A stretch of 64,000 nt of DNA, taken from the NCBI GenBank assembly GCA_013400115.1, contig VXBP01005118.1, forward strand, positions 1 to 64,000. Direction: 5' to 3'. The notes under the pieces are model-generated. The model searched no databases, had not been told where the DNA came from, and saw only the letters and a list, made by a program, of their open reading frames with translations. Each line of letters begins with the position of its first letter. Within the stretch, counting starts at the first letter, position 1. Below, in pieces: positions 25,185 through 36,304 of this stretch. The translations under genes and the position numbers were made by a program. This DNA comes from Rhinopomastus cyanomelas (Eukaryota > Chordata > Aves > Bucerotiformes > Rhinopomastidae).

Positions 25185-25574
25185 TCACCCGTGCCAGCCT
25201 CCCCCTTAATCCGCACCCACAAACTCTCAGCTCTCAGTCAGTCAGAACTCAATACATTCGAGTTGCTCTCTCATGTAAAGAGCAACTCCATCACCCTGCC
25301 TTGCTGAGCTGTCCCTCCTAAAAAGGACATGGCAATCCATGACCACATTGTAGTCATGCAAGATGTCCCACCATGGCTCTGTAATTGCCACCAGATCATA
25401 ATCACTTGACTGAACACAGAGACCTAACTCATCCTGCTTATTCCCCATGCTGCATGCAGGCATTTTAGAGAGCGAGCTGAGCATTCTGATTTCACTCTAG
25501 GACAGTGAGAGGCTACCTGGTTTTCATCAAGACCAGAGCACTGCCCCACTGGTACATACCCATCAACTATCTCA

Positions 25575-25597
25575 CCCCCCCCCCCCCCCCCCCCCCC
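25575..25597. repeat. Homopolymer of 23 C
   Basis: An uninterrupted C run lies between the end of CR1 ORF1 and the start of ORF2 on the minus strand, where it is a G run. Its length is likely unstable and prone to sequencing error. Confidence 0.95.
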
Positions 25598-25877
25598 AAT
25601 CTAGTTTAGAGCCCTCTGAATGAGCCCTGCCAACTCCTGCCCCAGAACCCTTTTTCCCTTCTGAGATAAACCCCTTTCATAGGTAACTGTCAGGTCTAGT
25701 CCCTTATAAAACCACCCATTATCAAAGAACTCAAAGTCCTGACTGTAGCACCAGTCTTGTAGCCAGGCATTTATGGACTGAATCCTTCTATTCCAGTTCA
25801 TGTCCTCACTCCAAAATCGAAGAAATGAATAGAATACAATTTGTGCCCCAGACTCTTTTGCCAAACGTCCTAATTAC

Positions 25878-25985
25878 AGTATCACAGTATCACAGTATTA
25901 TCAAGGTTGGAAGAGACCCCATAGATCATCAAGTCCAACCTGTCAACACAGAGCTCAAGGCTAGACCATGGCACCAAGTGCCACG
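25878..25985 (-). mobile_element. Nested CR1 tail of the ATACTGTG type, minus strand
   Basis: 'agtatcacagtatcacagta' is the reversed terminal repeat, followed by 'aaggttggaagagacccca' and 'ctagaccatggcaccaagtg'. This is the reverse of the sequence at 40915-41028, so both belong to one CR1 subfamily. It runs into the assembly gap. TAATTAC occurs at 25871-25877 and again at 26054-26060 just beyond the gap, as if duplicated on insertion. Confidence 0.9.
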
Positions 25986-26048
25986 NNNNNNNNNNNNNNN
26001 NNNNNNNNNNNNNNNNNNNNNNNNNNNNNNNNNNNNNNNNNNNNNNNN
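25986..26048. other. Assembly gap (63 N)
   Basis: A run of N inside the nested CR1. The true length is unknown. The missing part is probably the rest of the nested CR1. Confidence 0.99.
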
Positions 26049-26827
26049 ATTCGTAATTACCATGGCTGTCACTCGCAGCTAATTCCTTGAAGTCTTTCTT
26101 CATTCCCCTCAGGCTATGGAATACAGCTTCCTCCCCACCTGTTGGGAAGATCAGCAGTGGTAACAGTCAGCTGATCTCACTAGGTTAGGGAGCGTCCTAG
26201 TGATATCCCTGATTTGGGCTCCATATAGACCGCAGACTTACCTGTGATGAGGGTCAAGTCTGCATATTGGGCCCTCAGTTCCCTTCAGGAGCAAGTCCCC
26301 AATAACTAGGACCCTTCTCTTCTTTGTGGAGGAGGTTGTCATATTACTGGAAGACTTCTATGATTTATGTGACTGCGCTAGGACCTCTGGAATCGGTTGC
26401 CGGTCCTGTATATCCTTATTAGACTGAACATCTTCCAGGAGGGGCTCATATCTATTTCTCAGTGGCAACTGGGGAGGTGAGGCAGGCAAGGGAGGTGCTT
26501 GCCTTCTGCCATAGCCTTGCACTTGCCTCCACTCACCTCTTCTACTTGGGTTTCTGTCTTCCATCTGAAAAGTGCAGGATACAGAGGCGCCTTGATTCTG
26601 GCTGTTATTTGGCCATTGTCCAGACTGCAGAGCCTGGCTCCACCAGTCTACCTCTGTTTCAGCCTCTGCAATGCTCCTGAGCCTTTTTATTGCTGCTTGT
26701 AACTTTGCAACCTCGTCTTGCAGCTGTGCCGCTTGGTTAAGCAGATAATCTACCTGCTTGCACCGTACTCAGCCTGGGAAAAGAGAGAGATTGTTACATT
26801 CCCTGCAGCCTGTCACCTGCACAGCCT

Positions 26828-27190
26828 CATTCCATACCATATGGCATCATGTTCAGTATATAAAGCTGGGAGAAGAACAGGGAAATGGGAAGGCAATCGA
26901 TGTGATGTTGATTGTCTTCCCAAGTAAACATTATATGTGATAAAGCCTCGTGGAGATGGCTGAATACCTACGTACCTATGGGAAGCAGTGAATTAATTCC
27001 TAGTTTTGCTCTGCTTTGCTTTGCTTTTGCTTTGCTTGTGTGCATGGCTTTTTGGCTTATCTGTTAAATCGTCCTTGTCTCAACCTGTGGCTTTTCATTT
27101 TTACTCCATAGTTCTGTCCTCCATCTCACCAGAGTGAGTGAGTGAGTGGCTCTAGGAGTGTTGGTTTCCAGCAGAGTTTAAACCACAACA
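26828..27190 (+). mobile_element. Avian ERV solo LTR, right part
   Basis: It resumes at 'cattccataccatatggcat', has a TATA box ('cagtatataaagctggg', TATA at 26857-26864), a pyrimidine-rich '(ctttg)n' block near 27010-27035, and ends in 'gtttaaaccacaaca' at 27190 with the canonical CA. No primer-binding site or retroviral gene follows, so it is a solo LTR. Together with 24850-25076 it gives roughly 590 bp without the CR1 insert. Confidence 0.85.
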
Positions 27191-30100
27191 CCTTGCCAAC
27201 CTCAAAAAACAACTCGCTTCCAGACCAGGATTTGGTTTTTCAGCCTAATCCGTGTTCACTTCCTCTGCCGCCAATCCCATGGCAATTTCATAATTGCTCT
27301 GTTCATCTTTTTCTCTGAAGTTTACCCAGTGATTTCCTCAGTGACACAACACACAATGGTTTAATGAAGTCTGTGAATTAGCTCTGCTTTTTTTTTTTTG
27401 TCTAGAGAATGGGTGTTAAAGAACAAACAAATCCCAAGACAACAAGTCAAAACATTTACAATGCACATCTGGGAAATTCATGTCACTGTTCATAGCACTT
27501 CTAATTTGTCTTCATATCTTTAACTTTCCTTTTAAATACCTTCTGAAATTTTTCCTGGTTAAAGTCAAATACAAATTTATAAGGCAGGCATCGCACAGAC
27601 CAGTTCTTTTGGGTTGATGATGTTATTTGTCATGTTTGAGAGTGCGTGTTTTTACTTTTGTCTTTAGGGTTTCCCCTAGTGCTGGTTTACCAAAACATGT
27701 AGTTGTGATACACCTAGAAGAGAGAAATGTTGTATTTCTGTATTTATGGTCTGTCATCCTCTGTCAGATTCATATGGATCAGTTTTCCAAGGAAAAAAAC
27801 AAAACCACACTAAAACCCCCCCCAACAAACCCTTACATTTTTGCAGTGTTCTTTGGGTGTGTGTTTTTGGGGGTTTTGTTTTCTGGGGTTTTGTTGTTGA
27901 TTATTTGGGGTTTTAAAAAAATCTTTTAAAGGAATGACTTAAGTTACCTTTTATCAGTCTTTCCTAACATTCCTAGAATTCAGTATAGTCCTTATATATT
28001 GAATAGCCTTGTGAAACCCATAGAGCTGGAAGAAGAGGAATAGTAGCTTCCAGGTCATGGTGAATTCTGAAGGCAGCAGTCCTTAAAGAAGAGATGCATT
28101 AGTAGGACAAGAGATTTGGTGTGTGAGCTGGGTTTGAATAACTCTGAGCATTATCCATACACTAGTAGCTTTGGCTATGAATAGCTACGTTTTGTAAGTA
28201 ATTGCTCTTCTAACAGCTGTTATGTATGAGATACAAACAAGTCAAGTAACTCATGAATGTTTCAATAATCCCTTCTCTGACATTGTGCAGGTAAGTGAAA
28301 ACATTTAATTATTCTATTAGAGTAAAAGCCCTGAGCAGTTTGTCAGTTCATTAGGGACGCTTTTCACTGTGCTTTGCCCTTAGCTTTGCTTTCTCCTGCC
28401 TTATCTGGTGCTGTGATTTATTATTTTTTTAAAGACACTCAGGCAGCACTGACAGCAGGAGGGGCACTCTGTGCCATATATTAATAATTGACCACCACAT
28501 TAGGTAGGAGGCCTCCACTGAACATCTTATAATTTCAAATAAATAGTTCTCTGAGGCCTGAATTAGAGGATTCTGCAGGTTCAGGTGCTTACCGAGAAAA
28601 TTAATTTTGGGGAAGAGCTGTTTTAGCCAAGTGAGCAGATACGTCCTGGGATGTATCAGGCTGTGCAAAGGTGTGATGGGTCAAGCTGCCTAAGTCCACA
28701 TGTCCTGGATGGTGTGTGGCATGAGGTATAGGGTGTGCACCAGGTTATGCTGTAATAAGTCCCTCATCAGAAATTAGTGGTATTACCACTCTATGTCAGA
28801 AGACACAGAGAGATGGAATGAGAAGAACAAAAAAAGCTACAAGGGCAACATCAGACAACTTCTTGTTTGATTCAGAAACCTGTCTTATAAAATAATAGCT
28901 GAGTCATCACCACTCCCCTAAAAATGGGCACATGTATTTTATGTAATAGTCTGTGTGTCTTCATGCCATGGTTCATGATCAGACCTGGTGAATATTCATG
29001 TTCTTCCTTTCCAGACTGACTGTGGTTCTCCATTGCAAAGCATGCACAGTAACTGAAGAATGTCAGGTTTATTTCTACTGAACATGAGACTTCCCAAAAA
29101 GCCATAATTTGAAAAGAAGTTTTACTGCATTATTATTTTTATTGTTATTTAGACGCATGTGTTTGCCTACAGGTGCATACACACTGATAACTAATGCCAT
29201 GTACACAGTAATTTACAATTGTGAAGCTATTCACAATATCTGGATGTTGGTTGGTTTTTCTACTAGGATAGAATTGCTGAAAATCATAAATTTTGATAAT
29301 TTAAGTACTTTTGGTTTTTACAGAAAAATTTACTGTAGATTAATGTGTTCCTCTCCTCTCTCAATATGCTTGAGACTGGTTCTTTCTTGGGGTTAAACTG
29401 GCAATCCTTTATTTCTTACCCCACTTCAAATGCGTGATGTTAACATTCAGGCTGTGAGTTCCACAGAGTTATAAAGTTACTTGCAAGAGCACAGGAACTC
29501 TGTAGTCTGTCCAGGACAGGAAGGATCCTAGCTGTGGGGTGGAGAATGTCTGGAGTTCTCAGCAGGTGGCTGATTTTCTCCAGGAAAAAATGTTCTTAGC
29601 TTTAAAGAGTAAAACTAGGGAAGAATGCATTTCATTCAAAGGGAAAAAAATAGCTGTGGTTATTTTGAGAAAGGTTTGTTTGTTTTTTCCCTTTTAGCAA
29701 GAATAATGGTGGTAAACTTTGCTAAAGGCATGTGAACCCTTAGTGCCCCAGCAGTATAGACTTAACTGCTGTAGCTTTTCTTTAACATTGACCTAACCTT
29801 CTGAAATATCTGAAATCTTCAGCATACCAAAATCTGAGAATAATTTCTGTTCCTCAGAAAAAGAGAAGCAAAAATGTTTATCTGGCTTCCGTTTATTCTA
29901 AACTGGACTTAAAGACTGAAGGGAAAAATGTGCCCAAAGAAGTCATTACTTACCTGTATCAAAAAGCAAGAGCAGCATAGTAAGATCTTGGCTTTGTTCA
30001 GTGTGTAAGTTATAATTTTAAGGACTGTCAGTAGTAGATTGAACTGGAATTGATGATTGACCTCAAAATTCACTATATGTACTTTGAAGCTAGCCATTGG

Positions 30101-30334
30101 AAAAAAATCTGTAGTAGGCACAGATTTTAATTTTAAATTATGGAAATAATTCTTAAATATATGCAGAATTCATGAATAAAATGTAAATTATTTTTCTGGT
30201 ACTGTAATGTGCTTGGAAGACTGCAGCTGAAGGAATTAGCCATAAAGATTTACCTTGTGGAGCCTGAGGGATGCAGTAAAAAAGAAAGTGAATTACTTCA
30301 AGCCAGAAGCCATGTAAAATAGTAATAAAAAAGT
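27191..30334. other. Gene-free stretch
   Basis: No exon or transposon recognised. Low-complexity A/C- then G/T-rich DNA lies at about 27790-27925. Confidence 0.5.
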
Positions 30335-30433
30335 ATCATAGAATGCTAGGAGTTGGAAGGGACCCATGGAGATCATTCTAGTCCAACACCCCTGCAGAGC
30401 AGGTTGTCCTAGAGCAGATCACTCAGGGACATG
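30335..30433 (-). mobile_element. CR1 LINE tail, left part (split by an LTR), minus strand
   Basis: 'atcatagaatgctaggagtt' followed by 'ggaagggacccatggagatc' is a reversed CR1 tail. It continues to 'cactcagggacatg', where the LTR begins. The CR1 resumes at 31068, with ACATG at both edges (30429-30433 and 31063-31067). Confidence 0.9.
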
Positions 30434-31062
30434 TGTCATGGGTTCAAACCAAACAGAAAGAGAAAGAAAGGCAGCCAGACCTCATGGTGGGGTCTCAGGT
30501 AGGTAATGGAGCAACTTAGAAAAAACAAAAGTCACAGAGTCACAGAATGTTAGAGGTTGGAAGGGACCTCGAAAGATCATCTAAGTCCAACCCCCCTGCT
30601 GAAGCAGGGTAAGCCTACAGTACTGTCTCAAGATGGGGCTTGAACCCATGACCCCAGGAATTCAGAGTCACATGCTCTAACCACTGAGCCAACTAGGGGT
30701 TTATTAAATCTAGAACTATGTACAGAAAGAAGGAAAAGCCCAAGCAAGTTAGAACACACAAACCAGAACTGTCCGTCATAATGCTATTACATACATTTCT
30801 GAGAAAAAAATAGCAAGGAATTATGTAAGCAGTCTTTGTTTCGAGTCGAGGTCCCTGAGGCAGAGGACATGCGCTCCGGTACCTTCACAGATGGAGGCTT
30901 TGTCTTCCCAAATAGCTCACATTAAGGAAAAGAATATCTAGAGCCAAACAGCAGTTAAGTGCTATCTGGGCTGAGGGGTTTCTTTCTGCCTCCTAAGATG
31001 CTATTTTTTGGGAAGAGGAAGGGAAAGGTGATACCCAGAATCTATTTTCCTAATCTAGCACA
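30434..31062 (-). mobile_element. Solo LTR with 5-bp target duplication, minus strand
   Basis: The segment starts TGTCATGGG and ends TAGCACA, i.e. TG...CA, and is flanked by the perfect 5-bp repeat ACATG. The interrupted CR1 reads through cleanly if one ACATG copy and the segment are removed. An AATAAA on the minus strand at 30700-30705 orients the LTR to the minus strand. It carries a SINE at 30531-30699, so its own length is about 460 bp. No retroviral genes are present. The family is not identified; 5-bp duplications are seen in several ERV groups. Confidence 0.75.
30531..30699 (-). mobile_element. SINE with tRNA-like head and CR1 3' tail
   Basis: Minus strand. The head (30625-30698) folds partly as a tRNA. 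The D stem GCTC/GAGC is perfect. The A-box is 'tggctcagtgg' (+ 30681-30691). The T arm ATGGG-TTCAAGC-CCCAT is perfect and contains the B-box 'ggttcaagccc' (+ 30636-30646). The anticodon loop reads CTCTGAA (CTG), but its stem has only about 3 of 5 pairs, and acceptor pairing is poor. It is followed at once by a CR1 3' end of about 90 bases, down to 'ctctgtgac' at 30531. A tRNA promoter fused to a LINE tail is the architecture of a SINE. Similar fusions are known from turtle Pol III SINEs and from zebra finch. The alternative is a chance adjacency of a tRNA pseudogene and a CR1 tail. Confidence 0.75.
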
Positions 31063-31067
31063 ACATG

Positions 31068-31400
31068 TTGAGATGAGTTTTAAATGTATCCAGGGAAGGA
31101 GACTCCACAACTTCTCTGGGCAGCTTGATCCAGTGCTCTGTTGCCCTGAAAGGGATTTTTTTTTTTTCTCTTACATTTCTACCAAATCTCTTATGTTCTT
31201 GTTTAAACCTATTGCCCCTTGTTGGGCACATTGTGGAGAACAGCCTGGTCCCATCATCGTGACACTCACTCTTTAGATATTGTAAGATTTGATCAAATCT
31301 CCCTTTAATGTCCTCCTCTCCAAGCTAAACAGACCCAACTCTGTCAGTCTCCTCATAAGGAATATTCCCCACCCCTCTGATGATCTTAATGGCTCCTCCA
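31068..31400 (-). mobile_element. CR1 LINE tail region, right part of split copy, minus strand
   Basis: It continues the fragment ending at 30433: 'ttttaaatgtatccagggaa', 'ggagactccacaacttctct', then 'ctattgccccttgttgggca' and 'ccaagctaaacagacccaac'. This is the usual order of reversed CR1 3' sequence. A T run at 31158-31170 interrupts it. Confidence 0.88.
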
Positions 31401-34109
31401 TTGAGTCAAAAAGTTATCAATACAATGGAGGAACCTCCTGGACTCTACATGTCTGCCTGAGTAGCCTTCCCAGTAATTGAAGACCCGTGAGGACCCAATC
31501 AATAGGATTGTTATTACTGTAGTCAAATTCCTACGTATCTTTTCTTGAAACGACTATGGAAACATTTTCTTCATTGTTTTTAAGGCAGCTGAGAGAGATG
31601 GGGGGTTAATTTTTTTTAGCAAGTATTCTTATATCCTCTCCAGAATATTTCTACCACTAAAGAACCTAATACTATTCTGGGGTGAAAAACAATGATAGTC
31701 TAGGCAGAGAGAACTGAAAATAAAACAATAAGTAAAGACATTGTAGAAAAAGAGGGGGGCCAATGAGACTTGGTAAGGATTCAAGGACAGGGTTTTTCAC
31801 AGAAATGATGTGACAGCATGGAGCCAAAAGCATTGGCTCAGACCCAACAGTTAACTCTCTTCCATGTGCTGGTTTTCTTTCTGTCTGAGCCAAGGTAAGA
31901 GGTGGAGGTCTAACATGGTTTATTTAGGGAATAGTAAAAAGAACCGTGATGTTATTCTGGTCTGAAAGTGTGGTTCTTCCCTCCTTCATTTCTTGGGTGC
32001 TGGCACCTGGTTGCACCCTTGCTCCCAGCAGCAGCTATTAATGGCAGCAAGAACAAGGGCTGACAACTTGTTCTGGCCACCATGAGGGACAAGGTGACAG
32101 AGAGAGCAGTGCCCACACTTTTGATCCATGTAAAGCAGGAGTTTGGAGGACATGGGGTAAGGCTGACCTCCTGCCAGTGTAATCAGTATTTTTCTACTCT
32201 TCTCTGCTACATGTGTACGTACCCAGTTATTTCAGATACTGCGTTTCCGTAAGTGTACTTGGAAAATGTACTGTAGGTGTCTTTGTTATTCACTTTTCTT
32301 CCTCTAGTTCTGTACTGGCATGAAAATGGTAGTGGATCTCGTCATGACTCACTCCTAGTAGTAGAGAGGTGAATGGACCGAGTCTTAAAAGTCGTAATTC
32401 CTTCTATTAGCGAAGATGGAATTTGGAGTCTTATGTAGACATATTGATTTTTACCATTATACTCCTGATTAAAAACATTTAGTTTCTCAATATCATAGCA
32501 TAATTTTGCTATTGCATGTAGAGTCATGTACATTTTTAACTACTGACAGAAGTGCGGGGGGAGGATTATTGAGAAATCCGTTAGACTTTAGAAAATGTAA
32601 TTTTCTTACTTAGTGCGCACCAGATTTGCAGAAACTACTTTGTCTGGAAAGCATTTTGCTCAAAGTCTGACTCTGTGTGTGTTTGAAAAACTGCTCATTT
32701 AGAACAAGCAAATTAATTTTGAAGTCTGCCTTTCTTAGACTTCCTTGAACCAAGGAAAAACCCCAAATTTTCTCCCGACTATAATTTACTCAGGCGAATT
32801 TGTATTTGGTAGCTAGCATAGTTTTGGAACCCTATGGTTTGCAGTCTATGAGTAGACACATAACATACATTAAATTAATAACTTTTATGAATAAGCAAGC
32901 GGTAAATCTGCCTCCTGATTTTAACTCTGTGCTCTGATGCAACATCTGTCGTGGAAGAAAACATTACTGCAAATACATTTGTGAAAAGCAAGAGAAAACA
33001 ATCGGAGCAATACTGAGCAGTTATAAAATCAGATATTTTTATTTAAGAAATCTTGTTTTGCAGTTAGGTTGGGTTTGGGTGTGGTGATGGGTTTTTTTAT
33101 GATCTATAGTCAAGGCATCTCCCTGCTAGTGTTCCTTCAGCAACCTCTGCTAACATGTAACTCAATCAGTACATGTCAGTACCATGTAACTCAATCACTT
33201 CTATGGTGAGAATGGTAGTAGTATCATCTTCTTCAAAACGTCCAAGACCTCAGACCCAAGAAGAAGTACAACCACAGCTGGACATCCCGCTGTCTTGTCC
33301 CATTTGAGCCTGAACTTAAAACTGTGGCACGATCGGGTGTGCCCATGAGTCATGGAGCCAGAGAGATTCTGGAGATCCAGAAATTCCCACTGGCTTTAAT
33401 GAGGGTGCTCTGCACAGCAAAGCTCAAGTGCCACAAAGCTGCCTAGTGGCTCCTTCGCTGTGGAAAGGTGACTCGGAAGATGTTTTATTGTGCTCACAGT
33501 TGTAAAGTAAAAGCTGTGTTCTGAAAAACATACTCTGAACTATTTTAAACTTTCTGGAGACTTTTTGTTGACAGCAGCTAAGTTGGAAAAATAAATGGTC
33601 CAGTGACTACTTGTTAGTTCATCTGCGTGTGCAGACGAAAAATTACCTTCTGTGTGCATAGTATGAAACTTCTCCTTAAATATGAGGTCTAAAGAGCCTT
33701 TGAGAGTAATTAACTGTAATACAGAGACAAATCTGGGTTCATTATATGTACTGTTCGTTTAAGAAAAGTTTTTTTGTACAAAGCCCATTAGTAAGTTTCC
33801 AAAACCTCCATGAATTTTAAACATCTTACTGTAGCACTCTGAGTGTTATTTATTTCAGAAAAAAATTACTGTAATCCCATTAATTACATGTAGCTCTTGA
33901 TCCCTGCATGGTAAATTGCTGTGTTTTAGTGCCATAGTGTATTCAGAGGCTAAAGTCTGTCTTTTATTTAGTTATTTACTTAACAGTAAAAGAACAACTC
34001 CCTGGGGACTACACAAAAATTAGAAGATATGCTAAAGTAAGTAGCTTGCTAGTGATTTTATACTACTTACTCCATGGCTTCTGTAGAGTGTATGGGGCTT
34101 TTTTTGTCA
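31401..34109. other. Gene-free stretch
   Basis: No exon or transposon recognised. The 15-mer 'catgtaactcaatca' occurs twice (33154-33168 and 33183-33197). Confidence 0.5.
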
Positions 34110-35376
34110 TTGTTGCACAGGAACATATTCAGGTGGGTTTTAAACCTCTCTAGAGAAAGACTCCACAACCCCACTGTGCAGCCCTTTCCAGTGCTCTGTT
34201 GCCCTCACTGGGAGGAAGTTCCTTCTCATATTGATGTGGAACCTCCTATGTTCCAGCTTACAACCATTGCCCCTCGTCCTATCATTAGATGACACTGAGA
34301 AGAGTCTGGCACCCACCCTTCAAATATTTATAGACATGAATGAAGTCACTCCTCAGTCTCCTTTTCTCCAAGCTAGAGAGACCCAGATCCCTCAGCCTTT
34401 CCTCATAAGGGAGATGTTCTATTCCCTTCATCATTCTTGTTGCTCTGTGCTGGACTCTCTCCAGCAGCTGTGTGTCTTTCTTGAACTCAGGGGCCCAGAA
34501 CTGGACACAATACTCCAGATGTGGTCTCATCGGGGCAGAGTACAGGGTGAGGAGAACCTCTCTCAATCTGCTAACCACCCCATTTTTGATTCACCCCAGG
34601 ATGCCATTGGCCTTCTTGGCCACAAGTCTCCATTGCTGGCTCATGGTCATCCTGCTGTCCACCAGGACCCCCAGGTCCCATTCTCCCACACTGCTCTCCA
34701 ACAGGTCAGTCCCCAACCTATACTAGTACCTGGGGTTGTTCTTGCCCAGATGCAAGACTCTACACTTGCCCTTGTTATATTTCATTAATTTTTTTTCTGC
34801 CCAGCTCTTCAGCCTGTCCAGGTCCTGCTGAATGGCAGCACAGTCTGCTGGGGTGTTGGCCACTCCTCTCAGCTTTGTGTCATCAGCAAACTTGCTGACA
34901 GTGCACCCTAATCCCTCATCCAAGTAATTAACGAATAGATTAGGTCCTCTCTCTTGGGGAACTCTACTAGATATAGGCCTCTAACTAGACTCTGTCCCAC
35001 TGACCCCTAGTTTCTGGCTTGTATCCTGAGGCCACTTCACAATCCACCTCACTACTTGATCGTCCAGACCACACTGCCTCAGTCTGGCTGTGAGGATACT
35101 GCAGAAGACTATGTCAAATGCTTTGCTGAAGTCAAGATACACCATCATCTATCCACCTGGTCATGCTCTCATAAAAGGCTATCAGGCTGGTCAAGCATGA
35201 CTTCCCTTTGGTGAAGCCACGCTGACCTTCCCTAATGACCCTCTTGTCCTTGCTGTGCCTGGAGACAGCATCCAGGACAAATTGTTCCATCACCTTTCCT
35301 GGGATGGAGGTGAGGCTGACCAGTCTGTAGTTACTTGGGTCCTTCTTCTTACCCGTTTTGAAGATTGGAGTGACAG
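34110..35376 (-). mobile_element. CR1 LINE, ~1.27 kb, minus strand, tail missing
   Basis: Reversed CR1 from 'caggaacatattcaggtggg' to 'acccgttttgaagattggag'. The minus-strand frame at 34285-34578 reads 'VSRLREVLLTLYSAPMRPHL' and 'EYCVQFWAPEFKKDTQLLER'. The frame at 34723-34923 contains the RT catalytic 'KFADDTKLRG' and 'YNKGKCRVLHLGKNN'. The terminal CR1 tail is absent, unlike most copies here, so its 3' end was lost by a later deletion. Stops break ORF2. Confidence 0.92.
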
Positions 35377-36304
35377 GAAGTTAGCAGTGTATTTAATGTG
35401 CTGCATTAGATCAATGCATGAGACTAACAGACTACTCCAGCAGCAGCAGCATCATCCTTTCAGGCCTGTGTTACACAGGCAGTCAGGAAATATCAGCCCT
35501 CACTATCAACCTAATTTGTGAAGAAGCAGAAATGATATCAGATACTGTGATGACATCTATCCTACCTACTGTCTGTGATGAGAGTGCTGATATTTGCACA
35601 TGCTGGGTATTAGTCCTAGGCAGCAGGCTGGTGGCACTGGGCTTGCTGGCCCAGCTGTGTGCTAGTGATCTGTGATCTCTTAACTTTTGGTTACTTGTTT
35701 GTTTGGAGAGACTGATAGCATAGTATCTTATAATGTTACCTAATATATCTTAGATCATATGTTACCTAATATGTCTTACATAATCTTATCAATTGTTTTA
35801 TTTCCCAGTTAAAAAAACCTCTACAGAATCACAGCTTTCTTCATTATTATAAAGAAGTTAATTAATCATTAACATCTGAGGGTTTTTACACCACCTGTGC
35901 TTTATCTGAGACTATGCCAAATATATCCCCTTTCATGGAAGGTTTGCACTGTGCTTTGGCTGTGCTGTCTGTATTGGTCGGAATTTCATGCAGTTGCTGT
36001 TTTACACAGCGGCAGAGTGTCTTGTGAAGTGGCTATCAATTGAAACATATTCTACTCTTCAGACTTGCTTTTGCAGCTTTTGCAAAACATTTAATTAGTG
36101 ATAATCAGCTTTTAACCAGCCAGAGCACACTGATGTGATTCCCCCATAACTGTAGGCATAGTCTGCACCTATAAGATAAATTATTTGCAGTCTGGAGAAT
36201 ATCATAGCCAGCAGGAAGGAAAATGAGAATGTCATTTGCATGAGGGTAAAGAAGTGTTCTGTATACTGTAATTTCAGTGAAAGAAATACTTCTTTCCTTT
36301 TCAG
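35377..36304. other. Stretch just upstream of the receptor exon
   Basis: Presumed 5' intron or upstream flank of the receptor exon. It ends in a polypyrimidine tract and CAG (36290-36304). No promoter signal or other exon was recognised. Confidence 0.5.

Larger units (their letters stand above)
25077..26827 (-). mobile_element. Internally deleted CR1 LINE inserted in an LTR, minus strand
   Basis: On the minus strand the order is as follows. ORF1 N-terminal part (26358-26827) includes 'QVDYLLNQAAQLQDEVAKL', a heptad-like coiled-coil segment. An esterase-like segment at about 26280-26360 has 'VLVIGDLLLKG', where the usual GDSL serine is Leu. The ORF1 end (25601-25864) contains 'LSQKGKRVLGQELAGLIQRA'. 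A 23-C run follows, then the ORF2 endonuclease start (25242-25484: 'DYDLVAITEPWWD', 'GVALYMREQLECIEF'). Then it jumps to the terminal CR1 tail at 25077-25128. RT and the ORF2 C-terminus are missing. A second CR1 piece and an assembly gap sit inside ORF1. Confidence 0.85.

Noticed and set aside
30625..30698. Functional tRNA gene
   Set aside because: The anticodon stem has mismatches, the acceptor stem hardly pairs, and it is fused to a CR1 tail, so a SINE head is the better reading.
33154..33197. Repeated 15-mer catgtaactcaatca
   Set aside because: Two short copies 29 bp apart; likely a small local duplication without wider meaning.
34231..34788. 185-codon plus-strand open frame
   Set aside because: Antisense reading of the minus-strand CR1 at 34110-35376.
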